Shown: piece by piece, positions 42,605 through 51,762 of the stretch
Layout: each line of letters opens with the position of its first letter
Numbering within the stretch: the first letter of the stretch is position 1
Assembly (NCBI RefSeq): GCF_000407185.1
Contig: NZ_KE136482.1
Coordinates: 992,001-1,056,000 of the forward strand
DNA from: Enterococcus malodoratus ATCC 43197
GTDB taxonomy: Bacteria > Bacillota > Bacilli > Lactobacillales > Enterococcaceae
DNA length: 64,000 nt
Direction of reading: 5' to 3'
The notes under the pieces: generated by a model
Databases searched by the model: none
Told to the model about the DNA's origin: nothing
The model's input: only the letters and a program-made list of their open reading frames with translations
Translations under genes and position numbers: made by a program

Positions 42605-43705
42605 TCATTGAAAAGCCTGTGCCAGTATATCGGCAATCCGCTCACTTGCATGTCCATCGCCGTATGGATTCGCTGCTTGAGCCATTTTTTTGTAAGCAGC
42701 CGGATCTTCCAGCAATGCTAACGTTTCCCGATAGACCGTCGCTTTTTTTGTACCAATAAGCTTTAACGTACCCGCTCGGATTCCTTCGGGGCGTTCGGTT
42801 GTATCTCGCAATACCAACACCGGAATTCCAAGTGATGGCGCTTCTTCCTGAACACCACCAGAATCAGTCAGAATCAATTCACAGCGTTGAGCAAAATTAT
42901 GAAAATCGAAAATATCCAACGGCTCGATCAGTTGAACGTTCGCTAAATTGCCGAGTTCCTTTTTCGCCAGATTTCGAACTTGCGGGTTTTTGTGCATCGG
43001 AAAAATGATCTCGACTTCTTTTTTCTCTTTTGCTAACTGCGCCAAGGCTTGAAAAACTTCGGTCATTGGTTCGCCAAGGTTTTCTCGACGATGCATCGTT
43101 ACCAGAATGCGAAACTTGCCATTATTAGGTAAACAGGGATGTGAATAATCTGTATCTATCGTATATTTCATCGCATCGATCGCAGTATTCCCCGTGATGA
43201 AAATCTGATCTTCTTGATGATTTTCCTTCAGCAAATTTACCGCACTTTCTTCTGTGGGCGCAAAACAAAGATCTGACAAGGCATCTACCAATTGACGGTT
43301 CATCTCTTCTGGAAAGGGGGAGTATTTCTTCCAAGTACGCAGACCGGCTTCAACGTGTCCGATGGTGATTTGTTGATAATAAGCGGCTAAAGCGGCCGCC
43401 AAAGTGGTAGTGGTATCGCCATGAACCAACACAATATCTGGAACATCTGCTTGCAGGATCGGTGTCAGTCTATCAATGATCCACACCGTCACATCACTTA
43501 AGCTCTGATTTTCCTTCATGATCTTCAAGTCATCGTCTGGTGTTATCTCAAAAAAATTCAGTACCGGAGCCAGCATATCTCGATGCTGCCCAGACACAAC
43601 GACCTTTGATTGAAAACGCGGGTCATTTTCTAAGGTCTTGATTATTGGTGCCATCTTGATTGCTTCTGGTCTCGTACCAAAAATCGACAGTACTTTTATT
43701 GGCAT
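42605..43705 (-). CDS. wecB: UDP-N-acetylglucosamine 2-epimerase (non-hydrolysing)
   Basis: Cytoplasmic enzyme of 366 residues that interconverts UDP-GlcNAc and UDP-ManNAc for glycopolymer synthesis (WecB/MnaA type). Signature segments are FGTRPEAIKMAP, SGQHRDML, HGDTTTTLAAALAAYY, GHVEAGLRT, VTMHRRENLGEP and TDSGGVQEEAPSLG. The ATG at 43705 has AGGGAG six bases before it; the longer frame to 43726 is rejected. It lies between the lipoprotein and LCP genes in the cluster, behind a 15-bp hairpin at 43750-43785. Confidence 0.93.
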   Translation of the reverse strand: MPIKVLSIFGTRPEAIKMAPIIKTLENDPRFQSKVVVSGQHRDMLAPVLNFFEITPDDDLKIMKENQSLSDVTVWIIDRLTPILQADVPDIVLVHGDTTTTLAAALAAYYQQITIGHVEAGLRTWKKYSPFPEEMNRQLVDALSDLCFAPTEESAVNLLKENHQEDQIFITGNTAIDAMKYTIDTDYSHPCLPNNGKFRILVTMHRRENLGEPMTEVFQALAQLAKEKKEVEIIFPMHKNPQVRNLAKKELGNLANVQLIEPLDIFDFHNFAQRCELILTDSGGVQEEAPSLGIPVLVLRDTTERPEGIRAGTLKLIGTKKATVYRETLALLEDPAAYKKMAQAANPYGDGHASERIADILAQAFQ

Positions 43706-43749
43706 ATGTATCTCCCTTTTATCCAAGAATTTGTCCGTTACAACAAAGA

Positions 43750-43785
43750 ATCTTGAAGAAGAGTTTGAACACTCTTCTTCAAGAT
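43750..43785. terminator. Strong hairpin between lipoprotein and epimerase genes
   Basis: Perfect 15-bp stem (43750-43764 with 43771-43785), 6-nt loop. T tails are short on both strands, so it may attenuate, stabilise or be a processing site rather than a full terminator. Confidence 0.55.
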
Positions 43786-43878
43786 CTTCAAATTTGGTAC
43801 ATCAATCAAGCGAATTGAGGATCTAAATAATAAAAGATCGATTGTGTTTTGCGTAATAACGGTCAATGAAAAAAGCTA

Positions 43879-44361
43879 TTATTTTAGGTCCCATGTTTTA
43901 AGAGCTTTGTCTGCTGGAGCATATTCCAATTTTGTTGGTTTTTCTCCTGGCTCAATCAAATAATACAATTTGCCCTTAGAAGCTTTTTCCGGCTCTACTA
44001 CACCGCCGAAAGCTTCCATTTCCTCAGTTACGTTGTATGTTTTATCCTTTTTATCTGTCACTAAGCGAAAATCAATCGCCCCGATACCTCTATCTTCGGT
44101 ACCAATATTTTTATACTCCACGGTAAAGGTAATCAGCTGCTTTGGTTTTTTAGCTTCGTTGACAGATTCACTGCTAGATACTTCAGTGATTTTCATTTCA
44201 ATCCCATCCGCTGTGAAAGGTGTGTTTAAGCCATCTTTTACTGCGACCTTGGCAACCGAGACCGATGTTGCTCCGCTGTCCTTCGTTTCCTTGTCGCCAG
44301 CTGAACTGCATCCAGTTAAGATAAAACAAACTGCAATGATACTCAATAATAATTTTTTCAT
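43879..44361 (-). CDS. DUF4352-type lipoprotein
   Basis: Lipoprotein of 160 residues: signal peptide with lipobox LTGC (Cys about residue 18), a short Ser/Asp/Thr linker, then an Ig-like beta domain of the DUF4352/telomeric-repeat-factor type (KQLITFTVEYKNIG, DFRLVTDKKDKTYNV, KGKLYYLIEPGE). Such domains occur in surface and stress proteins of Firmicutes, and the role is unknown. It follows the large Ig-repeat gene by 16 bases, so the two are probably cotranscribed. Confidence 0.75.
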   Translation of the reverse strand: MKKLLLSIIAVCFILTGCSSAGDKETKDSGATSVSVAKVAVKDGLNTPFTADGIEMKITEVSSSESVNEAKKPKQLITFTVEYKNIGTEDRGIGAIDFRLVTDKKDKTYNVTEEMEAFGGVVEPEKASKGKLYYLIEPGEKPTKLEYAPADKALKTWDLK

Positions 44362-44377
44362 TCAAAATCTCCGTTCG

Positions 44378-47254
44378 CTAGTTCACTTGAACTGTTTTTC
44401 TATCTAATTCAATTCCATCTGGTCCATAGGCCACTAGATAAGCATTGTCGCCTTTTTTAATAGCATTTCCAACATAGTAGCTGAAAGTCCCATTCTTGAA
44501 GGTTCCACCTACTGAAACTAACCCATTATTTACATAAAGACGCGCTTGTTTCACATCGCCTACATAAATACCAGTAACCTCAATAGCACCAACAGTGTAA
44601 GTATTTGGTGAAATGGTCCCTTTGTAAGAAGAGCTTGTGAAAGCAACCTTCACATTTTCTTGCAGCAACACATCATCTGTTCCATAAGCATTCATGATAA
44701 CAACGTCGCCTTCTTTGATACTGCTGCCAACATAGTAAGTGAATTGGCCGTTTTTAAAGGTTCCGCCCCAAGAAATAACATTGCCGTTTACAGATAGGCG
44801 CGCTTTCTTCACATCACCGGTATAGGTTCCTGTGATTTCTCCGTTGCCGACTGTGTACTGGCTTGGTGTGATTGTTCCTTTTTGTGCAGGAGCTTGCTTG
44901 ATAGTAACAGCATTGTTTTGAGAAACTAATGCATTATTTTGGTCATAACCGTTGATAAATACGCTGTCGCCAGCTTTGATTCTTGATGGTCCTACCCAGT
45001 AAGTGAAGCGTCCGCCGCTAAAGGTTCCGCCTAGAGATAAAACAGTTCCGTTAACGATAACTTTGGCTTTTTTCACATCGCCCGTGTACGTTCCAGTAAT
45101 GTATTCATCACCTACAGTGTAGCTGTCTGCTAACATACTTCCAGAGGTAGTTGATTCTACTTGAACCGTTTTGCTGTCCAACTCATTGTCTTCTGAACCA
45201 AAAGCAACTAAACGAACATTAGAGCCTTTTGCAATCACATTTTGCCCCACGTAGTAAGTGAATGTGCCATTTTTAAAGGTTCCGCCTTGTGAAATCAAGT
45301 TGTTATTAACATACAACTTAGCTTTCTTCACATCACCCGTATAGGTTCCAGTAATTTCGACATTTCCAACAGTGAATTTATTCGGTGTGATCGTTCCTTT
45401 TTCCTCTGGTGCGGCAACGATATTGACTTTATTATTTTGGCTTAACACATCACCATCTACGTCGTAACCATTGATTAAAACACTGTCACCTTTTTTAATA
45501 GCGTTTTTGCCAACCCAGTAGCTGAATTCGCCATCTTTGAAGGTTCCGCCAAGTGCAAGAACTTTGCCGTTAACAATAACTTTGGCCTTCTTCACATCGC
45601 CGGTGTATGTTCCGCGGATGTATTCATCACCGACTGTGTAGTCATAAGCAGACATCGTTCCACTGTAATTTGAAATAACTTTGACAGTTTTCTCGTCTAA
45701 TTTATTCTTGTCTTTATCATAAGCAACTAGTACTACTTTAGAGTTTTTCTTAATTAGTCCAGTGCTTACTTCATACGTGAATTTGCCGTCCTTCAGAGTT
45801 CCGCCGCTAGATACTAAATGTCCGTCAACGTAAAATTCAAGGTAAGAAACTTTTCCTTCGTACGTACCGGTAATCAGACCTTGTCCGACTGTATAGTCGC
45901 TAGGTACGATTCCATTAACGCTCTCTTTGACTTCAACTTCGATATCCTTCGTAGTGATTCCTTTGTGGCTGTCTTCTACTGAATAAGTGATAAAATATTT
46001 ACCAGGAATATTGGTATTTACATTGTTCGATTTAATATTAATTTTTGACGTTAAATCACCATCTTCTTCATCATGAGCGGTCACGCCTTCTAATGGGTTG
46101 AATGGTTCGCCTTTTTCAATCACTTTGTTTTCAGCATTGATGACTGGCAAAGTATTTGCCGCTACAGTAACTTCAATCGTTTTAGTTGCTGATAACCCAT
46201 GACTATCAACAATTTTATAAGTCACTGGGTAAACTCCGGCTACATTGGATTTCACTTGATTGTCGATAATAGCAACATTTTTCGTGATATCGCCATCTTC
46301 TTTATCAATCGCTGAGACGCCCTTCATTGCAAATGCGCCACTGAAGTCATCGCCTAAAACAATTTTGCGGTTTTCAGCAGTTAATACAGGTTTTTCAGTC
46401 CCGTAAGCTGGATCGATTTTGGCATATTCTAGGAAACCACTAGACTCTTTTCCGCCGCCAACAGTCCAATCAATGATGTTATTGTCTTGTGTCAAGGCAG
46501 TGTTAAAATGATATTTACCATCTAATGAATTTGGAATCCGAATTTCTGTGTCTGTTACAAATCCACCTAGATCAATGTTTAATGAACAATAAACATGTGG
46601 GAAAAGCCCAATGATTGTTGTAATGCTTGGATTTTGAACGATTAATGAACAGCTTTCAGGATCTACTTTGACATCTGTTGATTTGTATTTATACGATTTA
46701 ATTGGAATCCCAGCATTGTAAGCCTTCATTTCACCTGATATATAATTGATAAAACGTGGATCTTCTAATAAAGGTTTGAATTCATTTGGCAATTTGACTT
46801 GGTAATACGTTTTATCTGCAATTCCGATATTGGCTACTTGCGTGATATTTAAATCAACGGTCAAAATACCTTCTGTTTTTTGATTATTGATCACCAATTC
46901 TTTATTTGTAGACGTTTTTAGACCAATTTTACCCCAAGCAATCAACCCAATATCCATTGGCATAATTGGACTTGCATCTTTTTGTTCTTCCGCCGCTTCA
47001 GGTGCTTCAGTACTTTCTTCTGGTACCTCGCTCGTTGGTACGGCTTTTGATTCTTGTGTTTCCTGTTCTGGTTCTGTACTTGATTCTGGTGCTGCCTCAG
47101 GTAAAGCATCTTTAGCTAAACTATCTGCTAATTCCGGAGATACCTCCTCCGTTGCTGGCGTCTTTTCTTCAGCTAAAGCCATAGCAGGCATTAACCCTGT
47201 ATTCAACAGCATCAAGCTGCTGGCACCGATTGTTAATAATTTCTTTTTCTTCAC
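44378..47254 (-). CDS. Secreted multidomain Ig-like repeat protein (two DUF5011-like and six about 80-residue repeats)
   Basis: Protein of 958 residues. A signal peptide (about 1-29) is followed by an acidic Glu/Ala/Pro linker to about 95 and a unique beta-rich domain (about 100-290). Two HYR/DUF5011-type domains follow (each with DKEDGDIT or DEEDGDLT and VTYKIVDSHG or ITYSVEDSHK). Then come six repeats of about 80 residues with the core TVGxxxITGTYTGDVKKA, GGTFKNG and a YYVG/YWVG motif, like the Ig-like modules of Listeria surface proteins. Repeats fall into two subtypes: KGTI-started with LVAYG endings, and SG(T/S)M-started with INGYD endings. There is no sorting signal or wall-binding motif at the C-terminus. 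The start is GTG at 47254 after AAGGGG. It sits inside the polysaccharide cluster after the kinase gene. Confidence 0.8.
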   Translation of the reverse strand: MKKKKLLTIGASSLMLLNTGLMPAMALAEEKTPATEEVSPELADSLAKDALPEAAPESSTEPEQETQESKAVPTSEVPEESTEAPEAAEEQKDASPIMPMDIGLIAWGKIGLKTSTNKELVINNQKTEGILTVDLNITQVANIGIADKTYYQVKLPNEFKPLLEDPRFINYISGEMKAYNAGIPIKSYKYKSTDVKVDPESCSLIVQNPSITTIIGLFPHVYCSLNIDLGGFVTDTEIRIPNSLDGKYHFNTALTQDNNIIDWTVGGGKESSGFLEYAKIDPAYGTEKPVLTAENRKIVLGDDFSGAFAMKGVSAIDKEDGDITKNVAIIDNQVKSNVAGVYPVTYKIVDSHGLSATKTIEVTVAANTLPVINAENKVIEKGEPFNPLEGVTAHDEEDGDLTSKINIKSNNVNTNIPGKYFITYSVEDSHKGITTKDIEVEVKESVNGIVPSDYTVGQGLITGTYEGKVSYLEFYVDGHLVSSGGTLKDGKFTYEVSTGLIKKNSKVVLVAYDKDKNKLDEKTVKVISNYSGTMSAYDYTVGDEYIRGTYTGDVKKAKVIVNGKVLALGGTFKDGEFSYWVGKNAIKKGDSVLINGYDVDGDVLSQNNKVNIVAAPEEKGTITPNKFTVGNVEITGTYTGDVKKAKLYVNNNLISQGGTFKNGTFTYYVGQNVIAKGSNVRLVAFGSEDNELDSKTVQVESTTSGSMLADSYTVGDEYITGTYTGDVKKAKVIVNGTVLSLGGTFSGGRFTYWVGPSRIKAGDSVFINGYDQNNALVSQNNAVTIKQAPAQKGTITPSQYTVGNGEITGTYTGDVKKARLSVNGNVISWGGTFKNGQFTYYVGSSIKEGDVVIMNAYGTDDVLLQENVKVAFTSSSYKGTISPNTYTVGAIEVTGIYVGDVKQARLYVNNGLVSVGGTFKNGTFSYYVGNAIKKGDNAYLVAYGPDGIELDRKTVQVN

Positions 47255-47319
47255 TATTTCTTCCCCTTTCTATTTTCCCTTTTTCTATTTAAAACCGCCG
47301 TGTAATCATCCATCACCCC

Positions 47320-48003
47320 CTAATATTTGTAGTATTTATAATTTCCAGCGCTCATTGATTTAGCTCCGTTGTACACAAAGCCAATCAAACGGGCTTGCGA
47401 CCGTTCGAGCAAGGTTTTACACTTCATTAAATTATTCCGTTTTGTCCGATTTTCCCGAACGACTAAGATGACGCCGTCGACCTTTGAAGAAAAGATTTGA
47501 GCATCCGTTACTACCAGTAATGGCGGTGAATCGACGATAATAAAATCGTACTGTTCCTCTAATTGCATAAAAATCTCGTCCAGCCGACTTGAATTCAGCA
47601 GCTCTGAAGGATTTGGCGGAATGGGACCCGCAGGTAGAAAATCTAAGCTTTTTACTTGGGTACTTTGAATCGCTTCCTCCGGTGAGCTTCGAGCATTGCT
47701 TAATAACGTGCTCAAGCCCTTGTTTTGACTAGAGACTAGGCTGAAAAATTTGCCTGCGGTCGCACGGCGCAGATCCCCATCAATCAGCAATACCTTTTTA
47801 TTGGTCTCGGCCATGACTACCGCCAAGTTTGAGGCGAGTGTAGTCTTTCCTTCTTCTTGCTCAGTTGATGTTACTAAAACGAGTTTTAAAGGATTGCCCG
47901 CTGAAGAGGCGAATTGAATACTGGTGCGAATATTACGGTATTGCTCCGTAATTGGTGAAAATCGATTTTCGATCGAAATCAGTCGTGTTTCTCGTTCCTT
48001 CAT
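47320..48003 (-). CDS. cpsD: Bacterial tyrosine kinase (CpsD/CapB/EpsB type)
   Basis: BY-kinase of 227 residues that controls polysaccharide chain length and assembly by autophosphorylation together with its membrane partner. Walker A is EQEEGKTTLASN, Walker A' is LLIDGDLRR, and Walker B is FIIVDSPPLL. The C-terminal Tyr cluster is YKYYKY. The partner Wzz-like protein is encoded just upstream. The matching CpsB-type phosphatase is at 60020-60778, outside the main operon. Confidence 0.92.
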   Translation of the reverse strand: MKERETRLISIENRFSPITEQYRNIRTSIQFASSAGNPLKLVLVTSTEQEEGKTTLASNLAVVMAETNKKVLLIDGDLRRATAGKFFSLVSSQNKGLSTLLSNARSSPEEAIQSTQVKSLDFLPAGPIPPNPSELLNSSRLDEIFMQLEEQYDFIIVDSPPLLVVTDAQIFSSKVDGVILVVRENRTKRNNLMKCKTLLERSQARLIGFVYNGAKSMSAGNYKYYKY

Positions 48004-48018
48004 ATTGACGCTCCTTAT

Positions 48019-48792
48019 TTAGACTCTTTTCCGTTGTCTTCTGGACACACGAAGAGAATCTTCTGATAAGTTTCTTTTCAAAAGATCTTTATCTTTGGCA
48101 GACATTTTCATATCTACACTGGTCGTATAAGGGATCATCCCTAATGCGTTGGTATTAAAAATTTCGTAGACCGCCTGCTCTGATTTAATCGTCTGATCGA
48201 CACTTGCTCGCAGCAGCACAAATAGAAAGCCGACCATCCCTCCGATAAATAAGCTCAACACTAAATTTAATTTATGATTTGGCGATATCGGCGATCGAGC
48301 TGCTGTCGCTTCAGTAGTGATCGAGATTTCACCCGGAATCTGACTCTCTGCTAAGGCCTCTTGAAATACCTGTGATGTCGTATTGGCTAAATAGGCTGCT
48401 AGTCTCGGTCGGTCACTCACTGTTCGGATGGAAAAAAAAAGTGACTCCTGCTGCTGTTCTAAAGTGATCGCCTCTCTCAATTGACTAAGCGACATGCTTT
48501 GCTTTTGCTCTGCCTCTACCTTTTCTTGCACCTGCCCCAAAACGAGGTCGCTTAATACAAGTTCCTTGTACGTTTTCACCAGCTGTAAATTGGCCGTGAT
48601 CTCGTTGGAAAGATTTTCTTCAGTCGATTTTGTCGCAGCGATCATCTGAGTTTGGGAGCTATATTGCGGAGTGATCCAAAAAAAGGAAATATACCCGCCG
48701 ATTAGTACCCCCGTGATACTGCAAAAAATAATGATCGGTAATTTTTCCTTAATTGTTTGGAACAAAAAGGATAAATTGAATTTTTCATCCAT
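48019..48792 (-). CDS. cpsC: Wzz/CpsC-type chain-length regulator and kinase activator
   Basis: Membrane protein of 257 residues with two helices (about 17-37 and 175-195) and an extracytoplasmic coiled segment (EAEQKQSMSLSQLREAI). The C-terminal cytoplasmic tail is about 60 residues and ends in basic SRRQRKRV. In Gram-positive systems this protein activates the separate BY-kinase, here the next gene 15 bases downstream. A second Wzz-like protein is encoded at 55178-55864. Confidence 0.88.
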   Translation of the reverse strand: MDEKFNLSFLFQTIKEKLPIIIFCSITGVLIGGYISFFWITPQYSSQTQMIAATKSTEENLSNEITANLQLVKTYKELVLSDLVLGQVQEKVEAEQKQSMSLSQLREAITLEQQQESLFFSIRTVSDRPRLAAYLANTTSQVFQEALAESQIPGEISITTEATAARSPISPNHKLNLVLSLFIGGMVGFLFVLLRASVDQTIKSEQAVYEIFNTNALGMIPYTTSVDMKMSAKDKDLLKRNLSEDSLRVSRRQRKRV

Positions 48793-48827
48793 AATGATTG
48801 GTTGCCTCCGATAATTTATGTACTGGT

Positions 48828-49511
48828 TTAATAAGCACCGTCACGTGTGATAATTACCAGCAAGGTTTTAAAGATAATCTGTATGTCTAACAGGAGACCG
48901 CCTTTACTTAAGTAGCTCAGATCTAGTCGAATCATCTCTTCAAAATGAAGGTTGTTGCGGCCGCTCACCTGCCAAAGACCTGTGCAGCCAGGTTTTACCA
49001 ATAATCGCAAACGGTGATACGATGTGTATTGCTCCACCTCATGAGGCAAAGCTGGTCTAGGACCGACGATCGACATGTCTCCCTTTAATACATTTACCAG
49101 CTGCGGAAACTCATCGATACTAAATTTGCGCAGAACGCTTCCGATCTTAGTGATTCGCGGATCGCATTTCATTTTGAACATGGGACCTTGTATCTCATTT
49201 TTTTCCATTAATTCTGTCAGTTGATCCTCAGCTCCTACATACATCGTTCTGAACTTATATAAAACAAAACACTTTCCATTCAGACCTACACGCGTTTGGC
49301 TGAAAAAGATCGGACCTTCTGGATCTTCCAGCTTGATCAGCAAAGCGACTACCGCGAATGGCAGCAAAAGCAGCATTAGTCCAAATAGGCTGATCATAAT
49401 ATCCATGGCCCGTTTTACTCTGCCTAAATGAAACTCAGAAACACTTAAACGCGTTTGTATTGAGACAAAAATCTCCTTGATTGACGAGTTGTTCTCATAA
49501 ATGTTATTCAT
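48828..49511 (-). CDS. Priming sugar phosphate transferase (undecaprenyl-phosphate, CpsE/WbaP-like)
   Basis: Enzyme of about 227 residues that loads the first sugar phosphate on undecaprenyl phosphate at the membrane. It has one membrane helix (ISLFGLMLLLLPFAVVALLI) and the conserved catalytic domain: GPIFFSQTRVGLNGKCF, YKFRTMY, RKFSIDEFPQLVNVLKGDMS, VGPRPALPHE and KPGCTGLWQVSGRN. The N-terminal multi-helix part of larger WbaP proteins is absent, as in monotopic types. The ATG at 49511 with GGAAG upstream is preferred to a TTG at 49565. The sugar is not predictable from sequence. Confidence 0.9.
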   Translation of the reverse strand: MNNIYENNSSIKEIFVSIQTRLSVSEFHLGRVKRAMDIMISLFGLMLLLLPFAVVALLIKLEDPEGPIFFSQTRVGLNGKCFVLYKFRTMYVGAEDQLTELMEKNEIQGPMFKMKCDPRITKIGSVLRKFSIDEFPQLVNVLKGDMSIVGPRPALPHEVEQYTSYHRLRLLVKPGCTGLWQVSGRNNLHFEEMIRLDLSYLSKGGLLLDIQIIFKTLLVIITRDGAY

Positions 49512-49628
49512 CTTCTCACTTCCAAAGGTCGGTAAAATTCCCGATGTATTTTTCTTTATTTCCAAGCCGTTGTTTCTTTAGAATAATTACAGCTAACAAG
49601 CTAATAATAGAACAGAAGACAATGGACG

Positions 49629-49650
49629 AACCGTCAAATAATTGACGGTT
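49629..49650. repeat. Perfect 9-bp hairpin upstream of the priming transferase gene
   Basis: AACCGTCAA (49629-49637) pairs with TTGACGGTT (49642-49650), 4-nt loop, followed by a short T run on the plus strand only. It lies in the 295-base gap between the regulator gene and the priming transferase gene. It could be an operator or an attenuator. No -10/-35 was fixed. Confidence 0.4.
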
Positions 49651-49806
49651 TTCTGAAATTAACCTGCGGAAAACGTCGCTTTTATTAATTAAATGATCGA
49701 TTCTCTTCCTTTTCTTTCAATTTTTGTTTATTTTTTGCTTTTTTAGCGATATCCACGTGTTGGTCGTTTCTCAAATAACCTGATTACCTCAGAAAATCAT
49801 CTTTTT

Positions 49807-50514
49807 CTACGTTCCGATTTGGATCAGGTGGTAAAAGTCATCTGAAATTTGATAGCCTCTTCCCCAGGCGGTATTGATCGGATTGCATTTCACGCCATTT
49901 TTTTCGACCTTTTCTTTGATATTGCGCACGCAGCTAGACAGCGCAGTCATTTTCGAGCTCGTTACACCCTCTTCACGCCACAGCTTTTCACAAAGCTCTT
50001 GCCGTGAAAGGTACTGTCCTTGATGCTCGTGCAAACACATTAATAAGACACTCTCGCGATTAGAAAAGCCAAAATTATACAGTGGATACTTCTTTTGTTC
50101 AGGTCTTTCCTTTCTGGAGACCGCACCGGATGATTGCTCTGTTTCTCTTGGTGTAATCGTTTGGCAAAGCTCGCGAATCTCTTCTAATGAAGCATTTACT
50201 CGAATCCAGCGATCAATGACATGCTCTGTTTGCTCCTCTTCGGTACTTTTCGTAAAGTCGCTTTCGTACTTTCTGATAATCATCGGCACATGATCGCGAA
50301 TGCCCAGTATCAGATCAACGATCTCTTGATAAGCGATCGTTTCACTTAAAATGACCGCATCAAAACACGAAAGCAGCTGCGTGGTTTCCAGACTCATCCT
50401 CTGACATTCGTTTACTAAACACGTACTGCAATACACTTCGTAATTCAACTGCTGGAGCTTGCTCTGAAAAATAGTTTCGGCTAATAGATTCTTGGTTAAA
50501 ATTAATACTTTCAT
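49807..50514 (-). CDS. Winged-helix regulator with degenerate receiver domain
   Basis: DNA-binding protein of 235 residues. The N-terminal half resembles a receiver fold (MKVLILTKNLL, then FDAVILSETIA) but lacks the acidic pair and has Ser at the phospho-acceptor position. The C-terminal OmpR-type winged helix (about 145-228) reads NFGFSNRESVLLMCLHEH, SRQELCEKLW, and ends in WGRGYQI. There is no kinase gene nearby. It lies inside the polysaccharide gene order, so it probably regulates that cluster independently of phosphorylation (inference). Confidence 0.78.
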   Translation of the reverse strand: MKVLILTKNLLAETIFQSKLQQLNYEVYCSTCLVNECQRMSLETTQLLSCFDAVILSETIAYQEIVDLILGIRDHVPMIIRKYESDFTKSTEEEQTEHVIDRWIRVNASLEEIRELCQTITPRETEQSSGAVSRKERPEQKKYPLYNFGFSNRESVLLMCLHEHQGQYLSRQELCEKLWREEGVTSSKMTALSSCVRNIKEKVEKNGVKCNPINTAWGRGYQISDDFYHLIQIGT

Positions 50515-50532
50515 GCTGTATCTCCTTAGTGA

Positions 50533-51762
50533 TTAGATTTTTTTTGCGGCTAGTTGATTGATGCTTCCGACGAATTCCTGATAGTAGCGTTTCTGCGAAT
50601 GCTGTTCTCTCCCTTTGACGGCTGCTTTACTTAATCGATCACGAAATGGATCGTCATGGATAAGCTGATCCAACCCTGCCGCAAACTTTTCAAGATAGTG
50701 CTGATCGTAATCAATCAACAGTGCACTCTTCTCACTGATATACTCTGGAATTCCACCTATTTTTGTGGCGATTACGGGAATGCCCATGGCCTGAGCTTCC
50801 ACCGCTGAAAGGCAGCAAGTTTCATGGAAAATCGACGGTATCGCGCAAATGTCTGCGGCCTTTAGATAGTAAGGAATTTGTTCTTTTTCAATATATCCAG
50901 TGAACCGTACATCGATAGGAAGCTCTTCCGCTTGAGTGATGACCTTTTTGAAATAACTATCTTTTTCACCCGAACTGTACGTGGTACCACCTAGAACTAA
51001 GAGCGTCACCTTTTCCAAAGAATCGATTCGACTCAATGCTTCTAGCAGCAGGTGTACTCCTTTGGTCTTTGTGATGCGACCGGAAAAGACGATCACTCGA
51101 TCGGTTTCATTTAACTGGAGCTGGGTACGCGCCTGCTGCTTTTCCTCATTATTTGCTAGTTGAAATTCTGCCAATTTTATCCCATTATTCACGCGATAAA
51201 ACTCCGGCCATTCCTCTGAATAAGCAATTTTTTGAGCCTGCTGATTAAGAAAGTCGCAAACAGACAAAACACCATCTAACTGCTGCAAAATTTTCTCTCC
51301 CTGATATGTCTGTGTATTCAAGTAGTCGTTGTGTAAATACACCGCCAGCTTGCCTGTGTAAAAGGACCGAATCGCAGGAACTCGCTCTGGGCAATTCAAA
51401 TCGATCAGACAATCTACAGTCTCTTCCTGTAAATACTCTTTTGTCTTTACGATTAATTCTGGATATGGAATCAGATTTTTTCTTTTCCCGGTTGCTAACG
51501 TTCTGCACTTGTTCCAACACTTTTGTATGAACCACCAAAGCGGCCGCTTTTTTGTTTCTACTGCTATTACTTGAGTATGTTGATGGGTTTGATTAAACCT
51601 AGGAATAGCGGGATCATCTGTAGACACTATAATCAGCTCCAACAATTGCTGTTTTTCGTTTTCTTCTATTAATGAAGCTAACAGAGTTTCAATTGCCCCG
51701 CCTTTGACTGCCGGAATCGGCAACGCGCCATACGTCAGCAACAATACACGCGGCCTTTTCAT
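50533..51762 (-). CDS. GT4-family glycosyltransferase
   Basis: Cytoplasmic glycosyltransferase of 409 residues with a GT-B fold. The N-terminal domain starts LLTYGALPIPAVKGGAIETL. The C-terminal domain has VFSGRITKTKGVHLLLEAL, the donor-binding ICAIPSIFHETCCLSAVEAQ (EX7E-like) and GIPVIATKIGG. The sugar and linkage are unknown. It overlaps the preceding gene by 4 bases. Confidence 0.88.
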   Translation of the reverse strand: MKRPRVLLLTYGALPIPAVKGGAIETLLASLIEENEKQQLLELIIVSTDDPAIPRFNQTHQHTQVIAVETKKRPLWWFIQKCWNKCRTLATGKRKNLIPYPELIVKTKEYLQEETVDCLIDLNCPERVPAIRSFYTGKLAVYLHNDYLNTQTYQGEKILQQLDGVLSVCDFLNQQAQKIAYSEEWPEFYRVNNGIKLAEFQLANNEEKQQARTQLQLNETDRVIVFSGRITKTKGVHLLLEALSRIDSLEKVTLLVLGGTTYSSGEKDSYFKKVITQAEELPIDVRFTGYIEKEQIPYYLKAADICAIPSIFHETCCLSAVEAQAMGIPVIATKIGGIPEYISEKSALLIDYDQHYLEKFAAGLDQLIHDDPFRDRLSKAAVKGREQHSQKRYYQEFVGSINQLAAKKI

